Shown one piece after another: positions 1-9,537 of a stretch of DNA of 43,842 nt. The stretch comes from Candidatus Altimarinota bacterium. Its GTDB lineage: Bacteria > Cyanobacteriota > Cyanobacteriia > Cyanobacteriales > Microcystaceae. Numbering within the stretch: position 1 is the first letter of the stretch; each line of letters begins with the position of its first letter. The notes under the pieces are model-generated. The model saw only the letters and a list, made by a program, of their open reading frames with translations, did no database searches and was not told where the DNA came from. The translations under genes and the position numbers were made by a program. Where the stretch lies: contig JAAUUT010000031.1 in NCBI GenBank assembly GCA_012031035.1, positions 1-43,842 on the forward strand. Reading direction: 5' to 3'.

Positions 1-126
1 TCAAAGAAGTAGTTGCCGTTCAACTGAAGAGCTTGAGCAAAAGATTCTGAATTTTATTGATACTTTAATTCACATTTTGCCAAGCCGTTCGTTTGGAAGT
101 TTGAGGGATTTAAAGAGCGTGACTGA
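1..126 (+). pseudogene. IS630-type transposase, C-terminal remnant
   Basis: The first bases translate as the C-terminal end of an IS630/Tc1-type transposase: a stretch reading RSTEELEQKILNFID, then, after a one-base frame change near position 61, YFNSHFAKPFVWKFEG and a stop at 124-126. The FIDYFN...AKPF.W signature is typical of the end of this family. The break is consistent with one lost T (GATAC where GATTAC would keep frame). The rest of the element lies outside the window, so whether the insertion is complete cannot be judged. No inverted-repeat end was identified with confidence. Confidence 0.7.
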
Positions 127-246
127 CTGGTGGATTACTTTAGCCAAGCTGCACTAGTCTGTTTACTAAATTTGGCTCTATCTTCCCGATTGAATAAATG
201 CTTAATAAAAATAATAAAAAAAAAGTGTAACTCAGAAAAATTACAA

Positions 247-429
247 TTAGTGATTGCTAACCAGGGGTTGATTTTGCCTTAATCTGCAATTCTCATAATC
301 AATTGTCCCCAAAGATATCAATTTAGCCAAGTCTGGTACTTCTTGATAACAGTGATGACAATACCAGTAAACTCGACTATTTCTAATATGGCGTAAGGTT
401 TTGCCAGAACAGATAGGACAATTACTCAT
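247..429 (-). CDS. small zinc-ribbon protein, function unknown
   Basis: This 60-residue protein begins MSNCPICSGK and has two CxxC-type knuckles (Cys4/Cys7 and Cys24/Cys27, the latter as CHHC), which should bind one zinc. Between them lies the aromatic segment RVYWYCHHCYQE. Short proteins of this form recur in cyanobacteria as conserved hypotheticals; no function is known to me. It stands alone on the minus strand with an AT-rich upstream region. Sequence composition and the paired cysteines support a real gene despite its size. Confidence 0.7.
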   Translation of the reverse strand: MSNCPICSGKTLRHIRNSRVYWYCHHCYQEVPDLAKLISLGTIDYENCRLRQNQPLVSNH

Positions 430-712
430 GTTTGTAAAAATGTTTTTATTATCTTAAAAGAATTTTAAAATCCGAAAAAAATCTGAAAACAATAATATAA
501 TTTAATGATATGATGATATAAAATTAATTAAATCCTACTTAAGACAGAGGCATTCAAATTAACACGTTTAAAAAAGTGTTTGAGACTACAAGTTTTTAAA
601 GCTCTATCAAAGCAAGCTGTACAATAAAAATTAAAAATATAAACGTTATCTAGGTCACAAAGCGAGCAAATTTGCGCCTCCTACTATTAACCTCTTTGGA
701 AGTCCTAAAAAA

Positions 713-763
713 TAGGAATAAAAGGTATTTTCTGATAAGAGAAACTATACGCTTTTATTCCTA
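713..763. repeat. 12-bp inverted repeat in the 430-829 intergenic region
   Basis: TAGGAATAAAAG (713-724) and CTTTTATTCCTA (752-763) are perfect inverted copies separated by 27 bases. They lie downstream of the lipoprotein gene that ends at 830, so on the minus strand this could act as a 3'-end hairpin, although the loop is long. The rest of the 430-829 gap is AT-rich and I see no gene in it. Confidence 0.5.
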
Positions 764-829
764 ATTAAATTTAAATTTTTGGAAATTTTGCTCGAAACCT
801 GCTTAATTATCTAACTTATCTAATGCTGA

Positions 830-1366
830 TTACATATCTCTGACAGAGCGCTTTACATTAGTTGAAACATCATCAGTAGCAGATTCAACGTTTTCTTTGA
901 GATTTTGAGCGCCTCTTTGTGCGCCTTCTTTCATCTCTTTGAGAGATTGACCCACTCTTTCTGTTGCATTTTCTAGCGTATTGCCAACTTTAGAAGCTGA
1001 AGCTGTTTCGCGCAAATTATCAACTGCTTCCTTGGGGTTGCTAGCACGTCGCTGCTGAATATTTCTTTCAGCTTGATTGATGAGTTTGTCGGCTTGTGCG
1101 GCTGGAGAGGTGAGATCTCTTCTTGGATCGACATCTAGATGTTCGTTCATGCCACCTTGTTCGGGTTCGGTAGAATAGGTTTCTCTTAACTGACTGGCAG
1201 TATTTTCTTGGATGCGATAAGGAGTGTTATCATCAACGCCATCTGCTTTAGATACAGAAGGAGACTGATTGCAAGCCGTACTGACGAATAAAAGAATTCC
1301 AGCGAAGAAAATCACTAAAATTCGAGATAATTTCAAACTTTTGAAAAAATTTACGCTACTATTCAT
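830..1366 (-). CDS. cyanobacterial lipoprotein, LEA-like
   Basis: The 178-residue product has a basic N-terminus, a hydrophobic stretch (about residues 15-30) and a lipobox-like VSTAC with Cys32 as the predicted lipidated residue. The mature part is very hydrophilic and ends in an amphipathic Ala/Glu/Lys-rich segment (about residues 115-178, for example NATERVGQSLKEM) resembling LEA or low-temperature-induced proteins common in cyanobacteria. It probably sits on a membrane facing the periplasm. It follows the rhodanese-fold gene by 56 bases in the same direction, so the two may be cotranscribed. The biochemical role is not known. Confidence 0.75.
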   Translation of the reverse strand: MNSSVNFFKSLKLSRILVIFFAGILLFVSTACNQSPSVSKADGVDDNTPYRIQENTASQLRETYSTEPEQGGMNEHLDVDPRRDLTSPAAQADKLINQAERNIQQRRASNPKEAVDNLRETASASKVGNTLENATERVGQSLKEMKEGAQRGAQNLKENVESATDDVSTNVKRSVRDM

Positions 1367-1422
1367 GGTAATCCTCTAGTTTGTTTATTTTTTGTGTCAA
1401 TAGAACCAGCGATCGCAAACAA

Positions 1423-1848
1423 TTATTTATCGCTATAAGCTGCATTAAATTCTCTTCCCTCAGTCGGGCCGCTAATCGCTTGCCATCCTGGAAGACCACC
1501 TTCTAATTCGGCTACAGAATCAAAACCTACTTCGCGTAATGCAGAAGCCGCTTGAGAGGTTTGCTCGTCTGTTTCGCCATAAACGTAAATATCACGATTT
1601 AATTGCAAGCTTTTTTTTGCCATTTCGACTAACTGTTCCATAGGCATAGGCATTGCACCTGTGATGTGTTGTTTATTAAAAGCTTCGCGATCGCGCACAT
1701 CTAAAATCGTCAGTGCGGGTTCTCCCCATTCTAGACGCTCTTTTAGTGCATTAGCGCTCGATTTTTGTGTTAAAGCAGGTGGATGAGGAAGCGGTTTAGT
1801 AACTGTTTCTTTGATGTCTTGAATATTTTCTTCTAGATTGTTAGACAT
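1423..1848 (-). CDS. rhodanese-fold protein lacking the catalytic cysteine
   Basis: This 141-residue protein carries one rhodanese domain (about residues 30-127): the CH2A-like motif ILDVRDREAFNKQHITGA and the closing ELEGGLPGW are both clear. In active sulfurtransferases the active-site loop reads YCxxGxR; here it is YGETDEQT, with Gly91 at the Cys position and no loop Gly or Arg. The protein should therefore lack classical sulfur transfer and may work by binding or sensing instead. A leading 30-residue tail is polar. It is first in a likely two-gene unit with the lipoprotein downstream. Confidence 0.8.
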   Translation of the reverse strand: MSNNLEENIQDIKETVTKPLPHPPALTQKSSANALKERLEWGEPALTILDVRDREAFNKQHITGAMPMPMEQLVEMAKKSLQLNRDIYVYGETDEQTSQAASALREVGFDSVAELEGGLPGWQAISGPTEGREFNAAYSDK

Positions 1849-2108
1849 GGTTAATTTTCCAATTCATTATGTTATGTAAGCTAACAAAATTACTTTTTTT
1901 ATCTCTCTATCTTGAGAAATAAACTTAATATCAATAAAATTTAACTAAAACTAAGAAATGCTAGTTTTAATACCATCAAAAGATAAGTTTTCTTTATTTT
2001 AAATAAAGTAAATTTATCGATCCAAAAAATAAATTTGTTTTTGTATCTAAAGATAGATAATGTTAATTTTATTAGCCTATATAATCCACGCCTACTCTAC
2101 AATAAGTT

Positions 2109-2960
2109 ATGAAACCCCAAATAAAAATTTTTGACACTACGATGCGAGATGGAGAGCTTGCATCTGGAATAAAAATGAATATCCAACAAAAGATCGCCCT
2201 AGCAAAACTACTCGAAGAGATGGGGATAGATATTATTGAGGTTGGTTATCCTGGGGCATTTCAAAAAGACTTTGAGGAAATTGTTATGATATCAGAATTA
2301 GTAAAAAATTCAATAATTTGTGGATTAGCAAGTACCAATCCAAAGGAAATTTTAAGCTTAGCTCAAGCATTAAAATCTGCAAGCAGAGGAAGAATTCATC
2401 TCTATACTCTAGTAAATCTCAAAGAACTATCTGCTGTCGATGAAAAACAAGTTATCGAAGCAATTCGAGCGAATATTCAATTAGCTAGAAATTTTTGCGA
2501 CGATATAGAATGGTCGGCATTTGATGCAGCGAGGAGTCAAAGCGACTTTTTGTGTAAAACTGTAGAAACCGCGATCGCAGCAGGAGCAACTACTGTCAAT
2601 ATTCCCGATACGCTTGGCTCTTTACTCCCAAAAGAATTCTCCAGTTTAATTGCAACTATTGTTAATAAAGTTCCCAATATCGATCGCGCTACCATTTCAG
2701 TCCACTGCCACGACGACTTAGGTTTAGCCGTCGAAAATTCGCTTGCTGCGCTAGAATGCGGTGTCAGACAAATTGAATGTTCGATTCATGGGTTGGGTGC
2801 GAGAAAAGGAAATGCTAATTTAGCAGCGATCGCGCGAGAAATTGCTAAGGATGACAAGTATATCACTAATGTAAACCTAGATTTAATCGGCGCGATCGAG
2901 CAATTAGTTTCCCAAATTGTCAAGAAAAAAGGGCAGACTAATATAGCCTACCCTTCTTAA
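2109..2960 (+). CDS. short DRE-TIM metallolyase (isopropylmalate/homocitrate synthase-like)
   Basis: The 283-residue protein is the catalytic TIM barrel of the LeuA/NifV (HMGL-like) family. It has the opening FDTTMRDGE (Asp9, Arg13, Glu16), the metal-binding HCH (His199, His201) and the late Asn235 in RKGNAN. These enzymes condense acetyl-CoA with a 2-oxo acid. LeuA proteins are about 500 or more residues with a C-terminal allosteric domain; this gene stops right after the barrel, so feedback regulation by leucine is not expected. The usual GERAGN is GARKGN here, which may alter substrate choice. It converges on rplL with a 17-base gap. The exact substrate is unresolved. Confidence 0.75.
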   Translation: MKPQIKIFDTTMRDGELASGIKMNIQQKIALAKLLEEMGIDIIEVGYPGAFQKDFEEIVMISELVKNSIICGLASTNPKEILSLAQALKSASRGRIHLYTLVNLKELSAVDEKQVIEAIRANIQLARNFCDDIEWSAFDAARSQSDFLCKTVETAIAAGATTVNIPDTLGSLLPKEFSSLIATIVNKVPNIDRATISVHCHDDLGLAVENSLAALECGVRQIECSIHGLGARKGNANLAAIAREIAKDDKYITNVNLDLIGAIEQLVSQIVKKKGQTNIAYPS

Positions 2961-2977
2961 TTCATCAGCAATAATAA

Positions 2978-3364
2978 TTATTTCACGCTGACTTTTGCAC
3001 CAACTGCTTCGAGTTTTTTCTTGATATCTTCTGCATCTTCCTTCTTGATGCCTTCTTTGAGAGGCTTGGGAGTTGCTTCCACTAAATCTTTGGCTTCTTT
3101 TAAGCCTAAACCAGTGATAGTACGTACCTCTTTGAGAACGGCAATCTTCTTATCGGCAGGGACTTCTTCAAGAATGACATCAAATTCAGTCTTTTCTTCT
3201 ACGGGTTCGGCAGCAGCAGCAGCAGTAGGAGCAGCCATTACTACCCCAGCAGAAGCAGCAGCACTAACGCCGAAAGCTTCCTCGATTTGTTTGACTAACT
3301 CAGAAGCTTCGAGAAGCGTTAGAGATTTTAACTTTTCCAAAATTTCATCGGTTGCAGCAGACAT
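2978..3364 (-). CDS. rplL: 50S ribosomal protein L7/L12
   Basis: This is L7/L12 at the normal length of 128 residues. It has the N-terminal dimerisation helix ([20 protein letters not shown]), an Ala-rich hinge (about residues 35-55) and the C-terminal factor-binding domain with [20 protein letters not shown]. It forms the stalk that recruits GTPase translation factors, bound to L10. It is last in the secE-nusG-rplK-rplA-rplJ-rplL operon, 49 bases after rplJ. Confidence 0.97.
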   Translation of the reverse strand: MSAATDEILEKLKSLTLLEASELVKQIEEAFGVSAAASAGVVMAAPTAAAAAEPVEEKTEFDVILEEVPADKKIAVLKEVRTITGLGLKEAKDLVEATPKPLKEGIKKEDAEDIKKKLEAVGAKVSVK

Positions 3365-3413
3365 TTAGTTAATCTCCTTGTAGGTTGTAAATTTTAAATT
3401 TGTAAGTTACCGA

Positions 3414-3955
3414 CTAAGCAGCATCGCTTTGACCTTGGTCTTTCTCGGTATAGGCATTGAGTCCGCGTGCCAAAGAAGATGGAACCTCATTGATACCCAC
3501 AGCAATCTTGGTTGCCAGAGCATTGAGAGCGCCAGCAATTTGAGCCATGAGTTGCTCTTTGGAGGGCAAGTCGGCTAAAGCCTCAACCTGTGCTTTGGTT
3601 AAGGCGCGACCTTCCATGACACCGCCGCGCAGTTCGGTTTTCTTTTTGTCTTTCTGGAAGCCCTTGTATGCCTTAATTGCTGCCCCAACATCTTCTTTAA
3701 CCACCACTAGGGCAGAAGATCCTTGAGAAACTCTTGCATGGGTTGCCAATTATCGTCCCCTTCTACGGCAATACGCACCAGGGTGTTTTTGGCAATTTTG
3801 CAAGTGCCGCCAAGAGGACGCAAACGTCTGCGCAAATCGGTAATCTCAGCTACTGATAGCCCTTGATAATCGATCGCAACGGCGAGTTGTGCGTCTTTAA
3901 AGAGATCCTTAATATCGGCTATTACTTCGGCTTTATTTTCTTGGGTTCTCCCCAT
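3414..3955 (-). CDS. rplJ: 50S ribosomal protein L10 (one frameshift)
   Basis: L10 anchors the L7/L12 stalk to 23S rRNA. The N-terminal part, [20 protein letters not shown] onward, is in one frame and the rest ([20 protein letters not shown] to the end) in another. Adding one G in the run at 3721-3722 restores a continuous protein of about 180 residues. The family is essential, so an error in the sequence is likelier than a broken gene. The start was placed at the GRTQ methionine (ATG complement 3953-3955); an upstream open frame to 4093 covers the leader and is not typical of L10. Confidence 0.92.
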
Positions 3956-4002
3956 TTTAGTTTTCACCTCCTTTGTGATTGAGAAGCTCGCTTGACGGTC
4001 AA

Positions 4003-4079
4003 AAAAGAAAACCCTCGACAGATTTGCCGGGGTTTCTTTTGCCTCAATACTGTTTTCCCTTGAGAAATAGGGAACAGTC
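4003..4079 (-). promoter_or_regulatory. rplJ leader with terminator-like hairpin
   Basis: In the rplA-rplJ gap the minus strand can form two hairpins. The first uses ACTGTT/AACAGT-type arms with CCC/GGG (about 4049-4079). The second pairs 4029-4040 with 4003-4014 (11 of 12 positions paired) and continues into a U-rich tract, giving the form of an intrinsic terminator. Its position 48 bases before rplJ suggests an attenuator or autoregulatory L10-binding leader, as known for rplJL in other bacteria. The regulatory role is inferred. Confidence 0.6.
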
Positions 4080-4175
4080 AAACTTTTTGGCATCTACCTC
4101 GGCAGGAAATTAAGCAAATTGCACCTGCTGTCTTTGGCTCGATCGCAATAACTATTCAGTTTTTATCTCAAAACG

Positions 4176-4889
4176 TTAAGCTTCTGAGAGTTTTAGATCG
4201 CGCAGCAGGTTGACATCAATTTGGATAGAAGGCCCCATCGAAGCAGAAATGAAGACGCTGCGCCAGTAACGACCTTTAGCACCGGAAGGGCGGTTGCGAT
4301 CGACGGTTTCTTGTAATGATTTTAGATTAGTTAATAAATCTTCAGCACTAAAAGATGCCTTTCCAAACATAACATGGACGATGCCCGTTCTGTCGGCGCG
4401 GAATTCTATTTTTCCGGCTTTGAATTCCTGAATGGCGGAAACTAAATCTGTCGTTACCGTACCGCCTTTAGGAGAGGGCATCAAACCGCGAGGCCCAAGC
4501 ATACGTCCTAATTTAGCAACTTTAGGCATCATGTCTGGCGTTGCAATCAGCACCTCAAAATCCATCATGCCGCCTTGGATTTGGTCGATGAGTTCCTCTG
4601 AACCGACGATATCTGCCCCGGCGTTATTGGCTTCTTGAACTTTTTCCCCTCTAGCAATAACAGCTACTCTTACTGTTTGTCCGGTTCCTTTGGGGAAGCT
4701 GACAGTAGTTCGCAATTGTTGGTCGGTATATTTAGGATCGATTCCCAAGCGAATGTGCGCTTCGGCTGTTTCGTCAAATTTAGCCGTTGCGGTTTCTTTG
4801 AGCAGCGAGATCGCTTCTAAGGGTTCGTAAGTTTTATCTTCTACTTTTGCTAGCGCTTCTCTGAGTCGGCGCGATACTTTTTTCGTCAT
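4176..4889 (-). CDS. rplA: 50S ribosomal protein L1
   Basis: Full-length L1 at 237 residues. Conserved blocks include [20 protein letters not shown], the [19 protein letters not shown] signature and the C-terminal [21 protein letters not shown]1 binds the mobile 23S rRNA stalk at the E site and often represses its own operon translationally. It follows rplK after 139 bases that contain tandem repeats and precedes the rplJ leader. Confidence 0.97.
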   Translation of the reverse strand: MTKKVSRRLREALAKVEDKTYEPLEAISLLKETATAKFDETAEAHIRLGIDPKYTDQQLRTTVSFPKGTGQTVRVAVIARGEKVQEANNAGADIVGSEELIDQIQGGMMDFEVLIATPDMMPKVAKLGRMLGPRGLMPSPKGGTVTTDLVSAIQEFKAGKIEFRADRTGIVHVMFGKASFSAEDLLTNLKSLQETVDRNRPSGAKGRYWRSVFISASMGPSIQIDVNLLRDLKLSEA

Positions 4890-4942
4890 TTGTATTTTTG
4901 CTCCTTGGGTCGTAACGAAGCTATGCCTCTCCCCTTTTATTA

Positions 4943-5027
4943 TTTGTCACTTGTCCTTTGTCACTTGTCTTTTGTCACTTGTCCTTTGTTTTTCGTACCA
5001 ATGACTAATGACGAATGACCAATGACT
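4943..5027. repeat. tandem repeats, 14-mer and 7-mer, between rplK and rplA
   Basis: Three tandem copies of a 14-mer TTTGTCACTTGTCY occupy 4943-4984. Four tandem copies of AATGACN follow at 5000-5027, ending one base before the rplK stop codon complement (5029-5031). These match the heptanucleotide short tandemly repeated repetitive sequences familiar in cyanobacterial gaps. Confidence 0.85.
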
Positions 5028-5028
5028 A

Positions 5029-5454
5029 CTATTCTTTGACGTTAACGCCCATGTTACGAGCGGTTCCTGCGACGATCTTCATGGCTGCTTCGATATCGTT
5101 AGCGTTGAGATCGGGCATTTTGGTTTGGGCGATATCTCGCAATTGATCTTGCGTAATTGTCGCGACTTTCTTTTTATTGGGTTCGTTGGAACCTCTTTCA
5201 ATTCCAGCAGCTTTACGGATTAATACCGAAGCAGGCGGAGTTTTGAGAACGAAGGTGAAACTGCGGTCTTCAAATACCGAAATTTCAACGGGAATAATCA
5301 TTCCTGCTTGGTCGGCCGTTCTTGCATTGTATTCTTTGCAAAACATCATGATGTTAACACCATGTTGACCTAGCGCGGGGCCGACTGGAGGAGCGGGGTT
5401 GGCTTTTCCGGCTGGAAGAGCTAATTTGATTAATGCGACAACTTTCTTTGCCAT
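5029..5454 (-). CDS. rplK: 50S ribosomal protein L11
   Basis: Standard 141-residue L11. The N-terminal domain has the Pro-rich [19 protein letters not shown] and the C-terminal RNA-binding domain ends with [12 protein letters not shown]. It forms the GTPase-associated centre with 23S rRNA and L10. Its start lies two bases after the nusG stop, so translation is probably coupled. Confidence 0.97.
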   Translation of the reverse strand: MAKKVVALIKLALPAGKANPAPPVGPALGQHGVNIMMFCKEYNARTADQAGMIIPVEISVFEDRSFTFVLKTPPASVLIRKAAGIERGSNEPNKKKVATITQDQLRDIAQTKMPDLNANDIEAAMKIVAGTARNMGVNVKE

Positions 5455-5456
5455 TG

Positions 5457-6098
5457 CTAGCTTTGTTTTTCTACCTGGTTAAATTCCAATTCTACTGGCG
5501 TGTCTCGCCCGAAAATTGAAAGCAATGCTTTTAGCTTGCTTCTTTCTGGGCTAACTTCGATTACTTCCCCTTCAAAGTCTTTAAATGGGCCTGAGAGAAC
5601 TAAAATCTTGTCTCCCACTTCCATATCAATTTTGACGACGGGTTCTTGTTCTTGCGCTTGTTTGAATATGCGCTCTACTTCTCCTAATGTTAAAGGAACT
5701 GGGGTTACGTGTCCCCGTCCTCTCCCATAGCGGCGTTTCTGTTCCGCCCCAACAAAGTTAATAACGTTGGGAGTGTTTCTGACGACCTGCCAAGCGTCGT
5801 CGTCCATGATCATTTTGACTAAGATGTAACCGGGGAAGACTTTCTCTTCGCCTTGATGGCGAGAGCCATCTTTACGAACTTTGAGCGTTGCAGATTTTGG
5901 AATTTCGATTTGAACGATTCGATCTCCGACATCAAAGCTACGAATGCGTTGTTCTAAGTTAGTTTTTACTCGTTTCTCGCAGCCAGAAGCTACCTGAATA
6001 GCATACCAGCGAGCAGTTCTCGCTTTTTCTTCTGCCGCTTTTTCTTCTTGATTTTCTGGTTCTTGCGATTCTAGCGATCGCTCTTGTGCAAAACTCAT
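5457..6098 (-). CDS. nusG: transcription elongation/antitermination factor NusG
   Basis: A 213-residue NusG. An acidic, low-complexity N-terminal tail (about residues 1-28) is followed by the NGN domain ([19 protein letters not shown] ... [20 protein letters not shown]) and a C-terminal KOW domain ([19 protein letters not shown]). NusG binds RNA polymerase and couples it to Rho or the ribosome. Its ATG overlaps the secE stop by four bases (6095-6098). Confidence 0.96.
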   Translation of the reverse strand: MSFAQERSLESQEPENQEEKAAEEKARTARWYAIQVASGCEKRVKTNLEQRIRSFDVGDRIVQIEIPKSATLKVRKDGSRHQGEEKVFPGYILVKMIMDDDAWQVVRNTPNVINFVGAEQKRRYGRGRGHVTPVPLTLGEVERIFKQAQEQEPVVKIDMEVGDKILVLSGPFKDFEGEVIEVSPERSKLKALLSIFGRDTPVELEFNQVEKQS

Positions 6099-6349
6099 CC
6101 GAATACCTTAAGCGCGCCCCAAGAAAAGAAGTTATCGACCAAGTAAATTACGACGGCGACTAAGCTGACCATTAAGATAACGGCTGCCGATTCGCTCAGT
6201 AGTTGTTGTCGAGTCGGCCAAACTACTTTAGAGAGTTCCTCTTTGGTATCGTTGACATACTCGGTTAGTTTAAACTCGTTTGTCGGTTGCTTTAGCTCCG
6301 CGCTTTCTTTTTTGTTAACCACAATCGCCTCTTTCCCAGTCTCAGCCAA
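6095..6349 (-). CDS. secE: preprotein translocase subunit SecE
   Basis: This 84-residue protein has the SecE signature (YVNDTKEELSKVVWPTRQQLL, about residues 30-50) followed by a single membrane helix (AAVILMVSLVAVVIYLV). It clamps the SecY channel in the plasma and thylakoid membranes. It is the first gene of the operon; the 345 bases upstream should hold the promoter. Confidence 0.95.
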   Translation of the reverse strand: MAETGKEAIVVNKKESAELKQPTNEFKLTEYVNDTKEELSKVVWPTRQQLLSESAAVILMVSLVAVVIYLVDNFFSWGALKVFG

Positions 6350-6694
6350 TATAGTCTAGCAATTCTAGATTAATCTTTATTAATATCGATCTTTTTTTTG
6401 CTATCTAAAATATATTTGTCAGCAACTTCTTTTAGTTTAGTTGCTTTATAAGTCGAATTTTAAACACAATCGTTTATCTTATCATTTTTTTTGAGAAGAA
6501 GCAAGTCTCGCTCGGAAAGTTGCGATCGCCCAGGAGCATTACGCTTTGCGTAATCGCAACTACTAATTGAACTCGGCTGCTTGGCGATCGCGATCTAAAT
6601 ATATAGATTACATTGCTTTAATCTAAGCTCATTACTACTATATTAGAGATTATTTCTAGTTTAGTAAGAGCGCGAGCGAAGCCAAAAAGAACAA
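6350..6694. other. intergenic region upstream of secE
   Basis: AT-rich spacer between the divergent secE operon and the small secreted-protein gene, with HIP1-type sites. No tRNA, small ORF or strong hairpin was recognised. It presumably carries both promoters. Confidence 0.5.
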
Positions 6695-6994
6695 ATGAAA
6701 AAAAAATTACTAATTGTTGGAATTAGTGCTAGTCTAGGGGTGGTTTCGCCAGGAATGCAAGCAAGCATTGCCTTACCACCGCCAGAAGATATTCCAGAAG
6801 AAATATTACGCACAGAAATTATTCTTGAAGCGCGATCGCCAATTGACGGTCAACCTCTAACGGCTGCTGAATATGCCCAATTGAAAGCAGAATTGGAGCA
6901 AAGTGCTTTTCCTCCACAGGTTAGCTCTAATATTCGTCAGCTTATATTTCTTTTAAACGTCCGTAAGTTATTAAAAATTATTATTCCCTTTTAA
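6695..6994 (+). CDS. small exported protein, function unknown
   Basis: The 99-residue product has a signal peptide (about residues 1-25: basic MKKK, then a hydrophobic stretch). The mature part begins with the Pro-rich LPPPEDIPEEILRTEII, a segment I associate with a conserved cyanobacterial hypothetical family, followed by ARSPIDGQPLTAAEYAQL. It ends in a hydrophobic tail (IRQLIFLLNVRKLLKIIIPF), which may be a second membrane segment. No enzymatic motif is visible. It stands as a single gene upstream of glgB in the same direction, 127 bases away. Confidence 0.65.
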   Translation: MKKKLLIVGISASLGVVSPGMQASIALPPPEDIPEEILRTEIILEARSPIDGQPLTAAEYAQLKAELEQSAFPPQVSSNIRQLIFLLNVRKLLKIIIPF

Positions 6995-7121
6995 AAAAAT
7001 AAATTTGACACGATCTACCTAGCGTCATTTACAATTTGTAGAAAAAATTAACAATAGAATTAGTTAAAGTTGGGTCAAACCGCTTTAAAACTCTCGTTTG
7101 AATAAACTTATTGGTAGCTGA

Positions 7122-9421
7122 ATGTCCACAACGATTTCCTCCGAACAGGTTAGCCAGATAGTCAACAACCTCCACCAAGATCCCTTTGAAGTCTTGGGGT
7201 GTCATCCTTTCGAGCAAAATGGCAATGAGAAAACCTGGGCAGTCCGAGCCTATTTACCAAAAGCTCAAGCCGCATGGGTCATTTGTCCGACACAGAGAAA
7301 AGAATATCCCATGCAATCGGCGCATCACCCGCACTTTTTTGAATGCACTATCGAACTTCCAGAACTGAATAATTACCAGCTACGCATCCATGAAGGAGAA
7401 CGCGAACGAGTAATTTACGATCCCTACGCTTTTCGTTCGCCAAAACTAACTGAATATGACCTACATTTGTTTTCTGAAGGGAATCATCATCGAATTTACG
7501 AAAAATTAGGCGCACATCTGACCGAAATCGAAGGGATAAAAGGCGTTTACTTTGCGCTGTGGGCACCAAACGCTCGGAATGTCTCTGTGTTAGGAGATTT
7601 TAATAACTGGGATGGCAGATTCCATCAAATGAGGAAAAATAACAACAGCGTTTGGGAACTTTTTATTCCAGAAATCGATGTAGGAGCTAACTACAAATAT
7701 GAAGTCAAAAACTGGGAAGGTCACATCTACGAAAAATCCGATCCCTACGGTTTTCAGCAAGAAGTTAGACCAAAAACTGCCTCAATTGTCGCCGACCTAG
7801 ACACTTATCAATGGAAAGATGGCGAATGGATGGAAAAACGTCGCCACAGCGACCCGCTTGCGCAACCCATTTCTGTTTATGAAGTTCATTTAGGTTCTTG
7901 GATGCACGCTTCTTCGCGTGAAAAGCCTGCTCTAATAGGTAAAGAAGGGGAATCCGTACCCGTATCGGAGTGGAACACCGAGGCGCGTTTCTTGAGCTAC
8001 TACGAACTCGCCCACAAACTTATTCCTTATGTCAAAGAGATGGGGTACACCCATATAGAATTATTACCCATTGCCGAGCATCCTTTCGATGGTTCTTGGG
8101 GATATCAAGTCACGGGATATTATGCCCCGACCTCTCGTTTTGGCACTCCAGAGGATTTTATGTACTTCGTCGATAAATGCCATGAAAACGGCATTGGGGT
8201 ACTTGTCGATTGGGTTCCCGGTCACTTTCCCAAAGACGGTCACGGGTTGGCATTTTTTGATGGAACTCATCTCTACGAACACGCTGACTCGCGAAAAGGA
8301 GAACACAAAGAATGGGGAACGCTAGTCTTTAACTACGGTCGCAACGAAGTTCGCAACTTTTTAGTTGCTAACGCTCTTTTTTGGTTTGATAAATATCATA
8401 TCGATGGGATTCGAGTTGATGCAGTTGCATCAATGCTCTATCTCGATTATTGTCGCAAAGATGGCGAGTGGGTTACTAACGACTATGGCGGTCGCGAAAA
8501 TCTTCAAGCAGTAGACTTTTTGCGTCAGGTCAATAGCGTTTTATTTAATTATTTCCCTGGTATACTTTCGATTGCAGAAGAGTCAACCGCATGGCCGATG
8601 GTTTCTTGGCCCGCTTACATGGGAGGATTGGGCTTCAATCTCAAATGGAATATGGGTTGGATGCACGATATGCTCGATTACTTCAGCATGGATCCTTGGT
8701 TTCGTCAATTCCATCAAAATAACATCACTTTTAGTATGTGGTATCACCACAGCGAAAACTATATGTTGGCGCTGTCCCACGACGAAATCGTTCATGGCAA
8801 GAGTAATATGATAGGCAAGATGCCAGGGGATGAGTGGCAAAATATGCCAACGTTCGCGCCTTGTTTTCCTATATGTTTGCCCATCCTGGTAAGAAAACCA
8901 TGTTTATGAGCATGGAGTTCGGGCAATGGAGCGAGTGGAATGTCTGGGGCGATTTAGAATGGAATCTCTTGCAATACGAACCCCACCAAAAGCTAAAACA
9001 GTTTTTTGCAGAACTCAATGGGCTTTACAAGAGCGAACCCGCACTATACGAGCGCGATTTTGAACAAGAAGGCTTCCAGTGGATCGATTGCAGCGACAAC
9101 CGCCATAGCGTTGTTTCTTTTATCCGTCGCTCTAAAGATTCCTCTGACTTTATCGTGACGGTTTGCAACTTCACACCACAACCTCACAGCCACTATCGTA
9201 TCGGCGTACCCGAACCTGGATTTTATACCGAACTATTTAATAGCGATGCTCGCAAGTATGGCGGTAGCAACATGGGGAATTTAGGCGGTAAATGGACGGA
9301 TGAATGGGCATTCCACAACTTTTCTTTTTCGCTAGATTTGTGTTTGCCACCTTTAGCGGTTTTGGTTCTCAAACTAGACCCGACTAAAACAGCACAAGCG
9401 ATGATGCAAGTTGAAGAATAA
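7122..9421 (+). CDS. glgB: 1,4-alpha-glucan branching enzyme (one frameshift)
   Basis: GlgB makes alpha-1,6 branches in glycogen. The N-terminal part carries the CBM48-like domain (about residues 115-220, [21 protein letters not shown]) and the GH13 barrel. Catalytic regions are [23 protein letters not shown] (nucleophile Asp), [11 protein letters not shown] (acid/base Glu) and [12 protein letters not shown]. The frame breaks at 8839-8842; one more A in that run gives [15 protein letters not shown] and a complete protein of about 766 residues, normal for the family. The C-terminal beta domain continues to 9421. The single homopolymer break looks like a sequence error. Confidence 0.93.
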
Positions 9422-9431
9422 TTGAAATAAG

Positions 9432-9458
9432 TAAGGCGGGCAGATTTTGCCCACCTTA
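9432..9458 (+). terminator. hairpin after glgB
   Basis: TAAGGCGGGCA (9432-9442) pairs with TGCCCACCTTA (9448-9458) around a five-base loop, with one C/A mismatch. It starts 10 bases after the glgB stop. There is no U-tract, so it may stabilise the 3' end rather than act as a strong terminator. Confidence 0.55.
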
Positions 9459-9537
9459 TGCTACTTAAGTTATTAGAATGCGATCGCGCCCATTCAAAGC
9501 TAACTATTGAAATTCTAAGGTTTCTTCGCTCGTTCCT

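Noticed and set aside
3021-3368. Plus-strand frame over rplL
   Set aside because: Antisense to a well-supported ribosomal gene; composition reflects the Ala/Lys-rich sense protein.
3956-4093. Longer rplJ start beginning MPKSLTVPYF
   Set aside because: Covers the hairpin leader; L10 normally starts at the GRTQ-type methionine.
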